Below are positions 25,976-37,700 of a stretch of 64,000 bases of DNA, one piece after another. Made by a program: the position numbers and the translations under genes. This stretch comes from Gnetum montanum (taxonomy: Eukaryota; Streptophyta; Gnetopsida; Gnetales; Gnetaceae). The notes below the pieces were generated by a model that worked only from the letters and a program-made list of their open reading frames with translations, was not told the DNA's origin and ran no database searches. The stretch is from positions 126,707 to 190,706 of the forward strand of contig MNCI01021573.1 of NCBI GenBank assembly GCA_015680685.1. Reading direction: 5' to 3'. Positions within the stretch are counted from its first letter, which is position 1; every line of letters starts with the position of its first letter.

Positions 25976-26462
25976 GGATGGTGTGAGACCTCAAAAAATG
26001 AATAATAATATTAAAAAAATTCATAGTACATCAAACCATCGAAAAGAAAGTCTAATGGAAAAGCCCAACAATTTTGGGCATGGCTTTTTAGGCTTTTATC
26101 ATTACAACCAATCTTTAAAAATCTTCCCTTTGGGATAAAAAGAACATTAGACCTTACTCTTATTTAGAAGCTCTATTACAAGTTTTCACTTCTTACTAAA
26201 TAATTTCTTGTAATGAGAACAAGAAAACTCTCTCTTAAAAAAAAAGAATACATTAATAAAAAATAAAGAACAAATAGCAAAAAAAGTTGAAAGCTACCCA
26301 TCCTTGAGATTTCAAAACAAAAAGAAATTAATACTATAAAAAACAAATTCATTGTTTAACTTTCAGCTACTTGAAGTTGTAGCTAAAAAGAGACATCCTT
26401 GAGAATCTAGTATTTGACACCTGAAAAGAGATCATAGTTATGCTTTTGCTACTAGAAAATAA

Positions 26463-26702
26463 CTACATCTTGAAGCTTCCAAATAGAGTAGAGAACAACT
26501 GGTCAAGGATAATTCCAAATGCAAAGAAATGAAGTAGATAAAGTAGGTTGATCACCAAGAATAACTTCATTGATGCTTGGTTGAGAATTGTTACAAATTC
26601 TAGATGTTCATTTCCAAGCAAGCTAAGCAACAAGACACTAAAAAAAATGAGAAATGAGTCATCACTTCTACAAAGAAGACATTGAGGAGAAGCATTTCTC
26701 AT
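26463..26702 (-). pseudogene. LINE reverse transcriptase zinc-binding tail
   Basis: This 79-codon open stretch represents the zf-RVT domain at the C-terminus of plant LINE polyproteins. It contains C-LLC-R-DDSFLIFF at its start; the family has a CxxC followed by a His/Cys pair. A second decayed copy of the same domain occurs at about 48300-48520 on the opposite strand, sharing the AWKWTS and INEVIL blocks in its translation. It is a fragment of the LINE and not an independent gene. Confidence 0.65.
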
Positions 26703-29700
26703 ATATTTAAGATGACTGCTAATAGAAAAATCTTGATGAAAAACACACCATAAAAATATGAGTTTTAGGAAATATAGGAACTCTTCAAATATCTTTCATT
26801 TTTCTCATCTAAAACTGCAATGATAATTTTATTTTCTAAGCCTTATTGAATTTGTTATCAATAAAATTATTGCTTGTAATGATCTCATAAGTAACTTTTG
26901 AATTTAAAGGAAAAACATATATACCATCCTTCCAAAAAAAATATATGGAAAAGTGTAATGCAAATTATTGTCAACTTTAAATAAATTCTCAAAATTAGAA
27001 ATTAGTTTTTCAAAATTCTTTTTCCTCTTTCTATTCAAACCATAAAGGCTAGAAGGTTCATTCCAAGTAATCCATTTATCATGTATATGCAGATAAAAAA
27101 CTACAATGATACCAAATCTGCTTCAAGTAATCTAGATGCACTATGAACCCAAGCTTTTTCATTAAAAGCAAGCCACCATGAGCTAATTTGGTTAAGAATA
27201 TTTTTTGAAACTGTGACATGATTGCAATTTCAATATTAATGAAGCTTGCACCATGTCTTCCAAATTTATTCAAGAATTGAAGAACCAAGAATAAAAATTG
27301 CTTGATAAAAAAGAAGACAATGAATAAAGTGATTAGAGGACCAATTGTTATCATTCTATGGGTTTCCTTACATAAATCTATTTCTTAGGAGCATCCAAAA
27401 ATCATCCCCATTAATGCACCTTGCAATCCATTTTACTACAAGAGAAATATCCTAGCTATAATAATTAAAGAGGTAAAGTCTCAAATATCCCATGAAACTC
27501 TTAAAAAACCTTTTATATGTTGCTTAACAAACCAAAAAAGAACAAAATAGATGGGTAATGTGATCAATTCTATCATAAGAAGGTTTAGAAGAAGTACAAC
27601 AACTAAAGTGATAAACATGAGTTGACTATTCTAGAGAATTGTGAAAAAGAATTATTTGCAAAATACATGTTAATCATTTCCATACCTTGATCATCAATTG
27701 AAATTCCCTTAATAAAATTCCTTTGTAGATCATAATGGAAATTATATAAAAGAAAATTTATAGCAATCATAAAAAGATAGGAAGCTAGAGGACAACCTTG
27801 ACAAACTAACTATTGAAGAGAAAAAGAGGAACTTAATTCAAAATTATTAGCAACTTGAGCATTAACATTAGTAAGCAAGGTATGGATGAGATAAATAAAA
27901 TAATCACCAAATCCCATTTTATAGAGATAAGAAATAATGAAATTCCATTCAATCCTATCAAACTTAAAAAAAATAATGCCTTGGTCAGTATCAAAAGCCC
28001 ACTACATTCTCTCCCAAGTTGCAATAATATTATTTAGGAGACGCCTATCTTTAACAAAACTAGTTTAATCAGATCTAATGATATCTTCAATAACCTTTTA
28101 AATTCAACAAGCCATATATTTAGCTAAAATTTATAAGTATTGTTAAAAATCCATACCTTTATTAATATCTTTACCAAGAGAAACTTTTTTAATGGCTTCT
28201 TAGAAAACATGAAAGAGATCATTTCCAACAATGTTTGAATACTTCTTTAAAAATTCAATATAAAAACTATAAAAACGTGGAGCTTTACCATATGCTAAAC
28301 TCAAGGTCATTACTTTGATTTTTTCCATTGTACTTTCTACATCAAGAATACTTCAATGTGCTTCTGTTAGAAGATGAGAAATATGCATACTAAAGGCTAA
28401 GAAGGATTCTTTGCTAAATTTTTCAGAAGTAAAAATAGAAAAAAATGATTTGCTAAAAAACTATTAATAGTCTTAGGATATTTAATGATGGAATTATTTA
28501 TATAAAATGATTCCAATTTATGCACTTAACTCTTTCCTCTTAGAAATTTTAAAAATTCCTTATAAGATTCATCTTCAATTCTCAACCAACCCATGCAACT
28601 TTTAATGAGAATAATTTTAGCTTCAAAAGTATCCCAACATTGTTTAGCATAACGAGCTTTAGCTAAAGCTTTTTGAGTTTCAAAATCTAATGTGTTCTAG
28701 TGTAAAAGAATTTGCATTTGCTTTACAAATTCTGCAAGATTTTCTTCAACTTGATACTTACCCTTAGCAAATTGTTTTTCAAATCATCTAGCATAATTTC
28801 TAACTCTACAAATAGTTTGCTACCTCTAGTCAATCCAACCAATATCATGGATAGGCTTTGTTTTCTTTTTCTTTTTTCATTCCATAAAGACTTTAAAATG
28901 TTTTTCCTAATGGGTTCTATAAACATACTAACATTCACATGAAAAAGGCTAATGATTTTGAAAGGATGATGACTTAATTCTAAAGAGAAAAATGCTAACA
29001 GAAAAATGATTTGATAAAGTAGTTTCTATATGCACTTTTACTTTTAGTGTAGGCTTCCAAAAGGAAACATTAGAGATGTAAAATGTATCAAATCAATAAT
29101 AAATTCTATCATTTCCTTATTGATAATTACATCAAGTATAATGCTTCTCATTCAAATAAGATGGGAATAAAAAGCTAATATAAAAAAAATTTATTTTCCT
29201 TTGAAATTACACTAATATAGTTTTCCTTGAGAAGACCTATTAGAGAAAGACCATAAGTTTATCAAAATAACTTTCAACCACATTGAATTCACCTCCAAAA
29301 ATTCAAAGAATTTTGTGCAAAGGGAGAAGGAATTTCCAAACCTCTAATTGATTTTTCGAATTATTAAGAGCATAAATATTACAGAGTTCAAAGTCACATT
29401 TTTCACTATGACCAATAATCCAAATAACTCTTTTAAGGTTGTCAAAACCAGAATTCAAAACTTTTCCAATATAATTTTTATTAACAAAAATAGCAACACA
29501 CCTTTATTAACATCATGGGTAGCAAAACAACAATGCATTTTTTTAAAATGCATTTACCAACAAAACTAATATCATAAGTTGAAATTTTAATTTGTTGCAG
29601 GAAAAAAATTTAGAGATAAATGTCAATTTGAATGATACTCTTTGATAGTTTTTGGTTAGGACCTATCAAAAAGACCTTGAACATTCTATGATAAAACTAA

Positions 29701-29877
29701 CATTGAGATGTAGGAGAGGAGGCCCCAATCCTTGATTTTTCAAGTTTAACATTTGTCTCACAATCTATGTCACTAATAAGTAAAAAAGCATTATCTGATT
29801 AAAAAACATTTATAATAGTAGTAGAAGTAAAAAGAGAATTTGGGATTTTTAAATTGAAAGTAGTATCTATAGGCCTG

Positions 29878-29893
29878 TTTTTTTTTTTTTTTT
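29878..29893. repeat. Poly-T tract
   Basis: A run of about 16 T lies between the ORF1 and endonuclease parts of the LINE. It is a simple repeat. Confidence 0.8.
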
Positions 29894-30141
29894 GTTGCAC
29901 TAAGTGAAATCAATCTACATCAATATTTTCATTAGTCCTTTTTGAAAATTTCTCTCCAACTGGACTTCTCTTTAGATATCAAAAGTTTACTGGCACCATG
30001 AAAAGTACATTATTTACGTTTTCTGAAAATTATTGTTTCTTTATCTCACAAAACTTTTTTATTGAGAATATAACAAATTCCATTAACATGGTATTCACAA
30101 CAATAGCTGCAACCTACTCATAAATTATAATATGTAATTTG

Positions 30142-30164
30142 CTTCTTCTTCTTCTTCTTCTTCT
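30142..30164. repeat. (CTT)n microsatellite
   Basis: Uninterrupted CTT repeats are followed by a T-rich stretch, within the ORF1 region of the LINE. Confidence 0.9.
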
Positions 30165-30544
30165 TTTTTTTTTGCTTTTTGAAAAAACACCAACTACCAA
30201 CCTTGAATTTTAACTACCAACCTTGAATTTTAATTTTTTCTTTTGCCATAAATCAATTTCTACAAAATTACTTATATGTTGCACACCATCTTGTAATGTT
30301 TTTGACTCTATCTCTAAGATTTTAGCAATGTTACCAACAATTTCACTTTCAACATTTTAAAAAATAAAAAGAAGATTGTTTAATTCAATCCAACAAGGAA
30401 TTTTAGAATAATTAGAAAAATAGAAATCAATATCAACTTTTCATTTACCCTAATCTATAGAAACCTTAAATCCATTAATTTCTCAACTATTTTAAAATTT
30501 GCTAGTTGCACAAAAAAAAATGATTCGAAAAAAAAATAGTCAAC

Positions 30545-30850
30545 ATTTATCCTAAATAACTTGTGTAAAATCCTTACTTTAGGAAACAAATCCAATAATC
30601 TACAAAAATATGTATAATGACGTGATATCTTTTGTCAAGATTTCTTATTAATTATTAAGTAAAAACAAAATTGCAAGCTTCAAAGCTCTTCATAGTCTCT
30701 ATGATCTAAAAAACCCAAAAAAAATGCTCTATTGCAAAAATTCCAAAAAAGAACCCTCAAGATCACAATTATGATGAGTGATGCTCAGAATTATCGAAAC
30801 TGAAACTTGAAGAAATTGCTGAATCAATAACCTTTTGCCTATATGTAAGC
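30545..30850 (+). repeat. Right copy of a direct repeat flanking the LINE
   Basis: This is the counterpart of 25645-25975. The copies diverge but are collinear, with shared blocks listed for the left copy. At about 300 bp it is far too long to be a target-site duplication. Confidence 0.7.
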
Positions 30851-31756
30851 CGTCTAATTATAGCCAAGGAAATGCTTTCCTAAAACAAAACATAAATGAT
30901 GTCAAACCCAAATAATCTTCTACCTTGCTAACCAGAAGCTCTAAACAAGTCAACAATGAACAATATCGCATTATAATATAACTTTTCATAAACCTAATTA
31001 TTCAGAATCTATCACCCATAACCTCGATGCTCATCTTGCAATGCAACTGTACAAAAATACGAAGATCAATGAATAAGCACAACTCCTTTTAAAATGGCCA
31101 GTCCATCTAGAAGGTCAAAATGTAAAAAGTCTGAGCATTATAAAATTTCAGTTTTAGCATGTCAAGAGGATACACTGTTAGTATAAATCCTTACGTATTT
31201 TATTTCATGTTTTATTTCAAATCATAGTTATTTTATTTTATTTAAATTTCTGTTTTGAAATTTAAAGTTACGAGTCCAATGCCTTTCTTTTATTTAGGCT
31301 TGAGATTTAGAGAGAGAGAGAGATAATAATAAGTACGAAAAGTCAGAAGATACCCCCATACAATCATTCCTCTGCAACACCAGAAAGCTGGTAACAATCG
31401 ATTAGAAATAAGCAAAACTACTTTGAACAGACATGTTAACCTGGATCAAATAGGAACATTAGCATTTATCCACTCATTGCATATTTTACTGAAAGTGTTG
31501 GACGAAATAAAATGCATACAAACAAATTACATTTTGAATAATTTCAAAGAATAACTAAATTGCTAAATTTCAGGCAGAGAGTTTGGCGCAGATGTTGGGA
31601 GAACCATTATTTCTTCTTGCGCAACTTAAAAATTGAGTCCCAAACCTCGGCTCCGTCTCACTTGTCAGAAAGTAGTGTCAAAGGCTCCCTTCCCCTAAAG
31701 CATTGCAGCTGACGGAAAACTGGATATCCACAAACAGGGTTAGAGTTATCCCAGCA
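30851..31756. other. Downstream flank of the XRN gene
   Basis: There is no coding signal. It contains a (GA)n run at 31309-31323. Several TTTATT motifs at about 31198-31290 read as AATAAA on the minus strand and are candidate poly(A) signals for the XRN transcript, 470-560 bases past its stop. The 3' UTR length is not determinable from sequence. Confidence 0.5.
31309..31323. repeat. (GA)n microsatellite
   Basis: A short perfect GA run 3' of the XRN gene. Confidence 0.9.
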
Positions 31757-34700
31757 TCAGTATGGATTGTCATGTCTTCTTGACTGCATGTCTGATGGGC
31801 CATGTTTCCGACTATGATCCGATGATGAATCCCTGCGATGATTCTGACTGCGATCTAAACACGAATACGGGTTGTAATCCCCAGAAATAAAATAATTCTG
31901 GCCGTTTGGTATACGCATTGCAGATGCGTGATAATTATGCCAATCTGAAATGTGATCTGAAGATGCATGGTAACTTTGATTGCCTGCAACATATCCTGCG
32001 GAAGTATGATGATTCTGGCGCTCATTGGCTACATAACCTGCAGAGGCTTGGTAATTCTGATTCTGACTGCCTACAGAAGGTGCAGAGGCTTGATAATTCT
32101 GATTATGATTGCCTACAGAAGGTGCAGAGGCTTGATAATTCTGATTCTGATACCCTGTATAAGCTGCAGTGGCACCATAATTCTGACTACTAGGCAAAGT
32201 TGATGGCCTGTTGTAAGTTGCATCCCTTGGAGATGCGTTGGCATCATGTCCTCCCGCATATGTCTGGTGACCCACGTTAGCTTGGGAAGTACGAGAATCT
32301 GATAAACTGTTGGTAGTTGGGCCATTGAATGACATTCTACTATCACGGTGACCATAATATCCGTGGTTCACCGAGATACCAGGATTACGGTACTGATGTT
32401 GATTTGTTGGATAATAGCTTTGGTTATGGATTTGATGGTTAGGTTGGTAAGCGTAGTTGGAAGATGGTCTGGTACCATTCGTTGAATGTTGTTGATGTTG
32501 GTCATTAGAAGAAGAAGGCCCCCCACGGTATTGATATTGAGCAGCATGTTGTTGATGTTGGTCATTAGAAGAAGAAGGCCCCCCACGGTATTGATATTGA
32601 GCAGCATGCATCATCTGGCTATTCTGATTCCTTCTTCCCAAGTATGGAGAAGGCAAATCGAGTAAGCCACCTCCACCTCCTGCTCCTGGAGCTCGAATAT
32701 TATCTCTCCGTTCATTTCTCAGCTGCAGTGTGTTGGCAATCATACGATGCGCGGATTCATCAACGTCTCCTCGACGACCATGACCTCTCTGCTGACCCTC
32801 TTCATGCCATAATGGCACAATCTTTGTGTCTAGCTCATTTACCGTCTGTAAAAAGTAATTCAACAATGCTCATGGCCTAAGTTACTAAATGGTTTCTAGC
32901 TTTACATAAAAAAAAAAAAAAACAAAGCAATCAAATAGTACACTCACCCTCTTCGGCATTACAACTCCTTTAGGCGGCTTTGTTTCGTGCTTGTGTGCTG
33001 GTGGACATACGTAAATTACAGACCTGTAAAGAAGTCCAGAATGAAAGTTAGAACAATATAACTATCATGTATTTACTTAGTTCAAAGTTTAGACAGCGAC
33101 TCACAAAACTTGATTGTTGATGATATTTTCCATTCCCTTAACAGGTGAGGTGAAAATTGGTGGGCAAGCATCCCCATCACAAAGTCTCATAAATCCATTC
33201 ATTCCTCCACTGTCATGTCACACTTGATGCGGTTATGCGTAGTTCAAAATAGGCGAAGGATATATGATTTAGACATAAACATACAAAGGAAGGCGGAAGG
33301 AGAAGCAAGCAGGTAAATGGATAACACCTAAATCTAGGAACAAGATCTTCTCTAACTTCAGCTCTTTTCTTCCCTAAGCCAAAACCTACCATAAACCATT
33401 GAATCTATTAATAAATACAACACAATAAAATCAAACGGCAGAAGAAAAAGACCTAGCTATTGGATCAATTTTCTCTGTGACTTCAACTCTTCTCTTCTCC
33501 GCAAGATTGCTACCTTTGTCATAGAACGAGAAGATGGAAGGTGCCAATGGATGGCTCAGGAATACAAAGAGAATGTCCGACCGTGTACTGTTCCTATAAA
33601 CTTCCTCAGGCTGCAACAGACAAATATGTTAGACTCCACAAGGCAAAATAAATAAAAATGCCAAAAGCATATCAGTTCAGGGCATCTTACAGTCAAAGTG
33701 AATTCAATTTTGCTAACTTCAGCAAGTAGTCGACCTTCATCTATAAAGGGAAGCTTAGCAACACCCTGATGAAAGAAAACATGTAAACCCATCATTTTCG
33801 CTTCTCATAATGATTTTCAAAGCACCGAGGAAACAGCATATACTGAGGATTTTATTGTTTGAGAATAAAATTTTAAAAATGTATTCTTAGGGAAAATTAA
33901 ATCATATATTCTACCTGCCAAGCATAGCGTTTTCCATTCATATCCACCTCAAAATCTATCAATTAATAGCAATGAGTCAGATAAAGTTAATCAAGTTACT
34001 CAGGCAATTTAATAATGCCGCATAAATACCAAAATTTACCAGTTGGATAGAAGTCAGAAATTGGCGATATCTTGTCTGTCATTAGTGGCCTGTATGCTTT
34101 AGGAAGGGCATTTGCACTGCGTAAATGTGGTGAAATGAAAATTACTTATAACGAGAACCTCCTTAACTGACATCGTAATAATAGAAATAAATTATTATTT
34201 TTTGACAGGATGCTTGTGTTATGGCCTCTTCATCAGGTTTACTGGTTTATCTCTTAGATCTAATTCAAAAAACAACTCTGGCTGTACTCCAGAATTTTAT
34301 TATGATAAATTTTCATCTCCAAAATTTAGGAGAGAAAAAATACCTTGCAGCAGGAAGAACTCCCATAAGTTGATTGAAGGGTTTGAATGCTTTTCCCAGT
34401 TGAAAGTGTACAACGAACTGATCTAGTCCTTTTAAATCAGATGCAAAGGGTGCATAATGATATGGATAATACCTACAAACAAGAAAATAATCACAAATGA
34501 AAATCCGAATTGTCAACAGCATACGAATATTATAAATTTTTGCAGAGTCGAACAGAACTTACCAATTCCAAGAACAAACACCTTGATAATAATATTTCAT
34601 GACCCAGCAAAGGCCTTCAGTATATTTTTGAACCTGTAAATGCATTATAATAAAATGTTTGAATATCAGACTAGCCAAAAAATAATGAATTTTTATACCC

Positions 34701-37700
34701 AATAAGAATTTTTAATGGGATAAACTAAATAAATCACTAATATCTTGTATATTCCATGAAAGTCACAAATGCAAATTAGTAATAAAATAAACCTGAGTTT
34801 GAACATAAGAGTGTCACAATTAATACTTACAACATCTTTTCTAATTTCCTCTATTTCTTCCAATGAATTTGCCATGAACTTCTCTCTATAATATCTTTCC
34901 TTCCAACCACGTTCTCCAAGTTTAACCTACAACAGTGAAAAAAATCCTTAGTATAATGAAGTCCAACACTTAATGATTTAATATATCAATTTTAGAGGAT
35001 AATTTCTTACCACGTCCTCTTCAGGAGACTCTGCATTGAAAAGATCATTCTTTTCTTTCAGCCTATTTTTCAACTTCAATTTAAATTCCGATGCGTTGTC
35101 TTTTGCCTGATATGAAATAAATAAATTGGATGTTCAGATTAAAATGTCTTTTAAAAAAAGAAGATGATGAATTTTGATAGTTTTCAATGAAAAAAATAAT
35201 AATTTCATAAATAACATATCAATAATTGAATATTAAAGAACAGTTCTTAACAAATAATTGTAAAAGAATCCAACCGTGTAATTTTTAGAAGCATCAGTAG
35301 TAGACACAAATCTAACTTCCTTTAGAAACATCATTTAAGGACCTACCTCAACTTCATCTTCAGCTCTGACAATGGCTGCAGCAACTGAATAGCACTCTCC
35401 ATTCAGTCGCCTGCGTTTCAGTGGATTAATCTCTCGATCTGTAGAATCATTTTGTAGTTTGTTGGATTTGCATATATCATACGGTGAGGGTTGCACACCA
35501 GTAGCCAACCGTGCCTGTCTAAAAGGCATGACCGGAACTAATGATTCAGGTGCAATATTAGGTTTTACTTCATCTCCATTTTTCTTTTGGGCCTTGTCAC
35601 GCTTAATCCTCTCCATTTGTCGCTGCAGCACATTATAAATTTTAAATAAAGGAGTTAACAGATGTATTAAAATATCAAACAGGGTAAGTTAACAGAAATG
35701 AAACTTAAAAATGGTCCCTAAAATTTTCAACAGATTAGACTATAGCTAACCTGATGGAGCCGAGCTCGCTTTTGAAAAATATGATCCTCATAGGAACCTA
35801 CAGCCTGAATAAAGTGCTCCACTCGCTCCAAAATTGCCTTGAAAAGAAGAACAAAAGAGATACAAATAAGGGACTAACTTCTGTGATTATCAGTGACACC
35901 AATAATGAAATTAGGTTACGTGACGGAATTATTAAATACTAAGTATAATTTAAAAGTCAACAGTTTTTCAATAAATTTATTGTCATGCAAGCATTTTATT
36001 GGCAGGTAAAATAAATATGAAATGCCAATAAACAAGGTCTTTCCATTCGACGTTACAAAACAAAAAATTAATTCGATGTGACTACCTCCCCTGAATTTGT
36101 CAAATAGCCACCCATTGTATTGAACTCTTTCTTGTATACAGCCAATAACAAGTTGATTGCACCCTGAAATTTAAAAGGAAAAATTTGTGATATTAATCAA
36201 TAAATTTTATATTTCTCAAAGGAACTGACTTAACAGTGGACATCTCAAAGAATTTACCTCCCGGATCTCCAATGTTGGCATGTGTGGGAGGAAATCATTG
36301 CCAACGAAAAAACACATGAATATAAAGTCATCAACAATGCGCTCAAACTCTACTGGAAAGGTAGCATTAGGTATTGTCATCTCATATTCTAAATATTCTC
36401 GAAGAGTCCATATTTGTAAGAACTGCAAGACTCAAAATTTCAAAGGGATCTCAGAAACAATCAATATTAAAATATAAACAAAAAATTTCAAATTTCTTCT
36501 CCTTCACCTGATATGGCTTTTTTGCAATAACATCCTCCTCTCCCTTTTCATCAAATTCTCCTCGCTTTCTCTTGGCCTTTCCTTCACAATTAGCAGCCAG
36601 ATGACCAAGCTGACCACAAAGGAAGCATTTACCTTGTTGTCCAGCTACAAAAACAACCTTCAAAAACCAGCAGAACAAGCAAATGGTCAAATTCACCATT
36701 TGCAAGTAAAAATCAATACCTTCCAAAGGATTCATTGAGTAATTAAAGCCAACCTCTCTTAAAATTGAAAAGTGCACTTCATGTGTAGCCAACGCCAACA
36801 TGATCAAATCCGCATCCTATGCAATGAAAATAAAAATAAAAGGGTAAAAAAAATGCATTACAAAATTTATGAATTACAAATTTAGTAAGGACAAACAATT
36901 AAGAGAAAGCTTACCAAACCATACAAACAGTGGCGTGTGTTTGGATCAAAACCAGGAAGATTTCTCTGAAGACGAATGTATTCCATTATCTTATGCTCCC
37001 CTTCACCAGGAGCATTTGCATCAGAAAGTATCACCTGGATGAAAATTTATCATTAAGATTTTGGAATCAACTAAAATTGTGAGATATGCATCAGAATCTT
37101 TGAACTAAAAACCTGACTAAACAAAGAATCTTATACCTTTACATTTTGCCATCCAGCATCATGATTCAATCTAAGGTGAATATAATATTGCAAAGCCACA
37201 GACAGTGTAGCCATAAATTCAGTTCCAGGAGTGATAATATTTGAATCATGCACCTCGGATTTGACCTTGGGAGCAAGCTTTATTCCTTCCGCTTCAAACT
37301 CCTTTCTTAACCTTTCCTCTTCTGCAGCCTGAGTAGTTGAAAATATATAAAATTATTAATGCTGCAATGTTGAAACCCAAATATTCTTCCAAAGATTTCA
37401 CATATGTTAGTTTATCATTGTCAAACTTTTCTTAGGTGTACTGCTTTTGTAGCTGATATGTTTCATAATCATTTGAATGCAAATTTGCAAACAGGTGAAA
37501 TTTATCTTAAATTCAATAACAAAAAACCAAAAAAACTTACTGCATCAGCTGCATCTTTAGCAGCTCGAAAACGACGGGACCGTTGTTGGTTCATTTTTGC
37601 TCGAGGTGCAACACCATCTGATGAAAAACACAAAAAAAAAAGAGTACATATTCGTGAAAACTATACAAAATAATAGCAATTACATGCAAAAAAGTGATGC

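Larger units (their letters stand above)
25976..30540 (-). mobile_element. Decayed L1-type LINE (ORF1-EN-RT-zf)
   Basis: This is a near full-length plant L1-type non-LTR retrotransposon on the minus strand. ORF1 with a DUF4283-like segment lies at about 30500-30180 (IPCWIELNNL). The endonuclease lies at about 29700-29230, with the GEFNVV motif near 29290. RT lies at about 28700-27000, including a degraded RVEW-equivalent block (FDRIEWNF) near 27960 and VCQGCPLASYLF near 27800. The C-terminal zinc-binding domain (CLLCRSDDSF) is at about 26680. Stops and frameshifts are frequent. The 3' UTR at about 26000-26110 matches the plus-strand LINE fragment at 48870-49010, confirming the family and 3' end. 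Confidence 0.8.

Noticed and set aside
34202-34426. 74-codon plus-strand open frame
   Set aside because: It lies antisense to exon 15 and the following intron of the XRN gene; no domain seen.
37404-37673. 89-codon plus-strand open frame
   Set aside because: It overlaps exon 3 and introns of the XRN gene on the opposite strand and has no recognisable domain.
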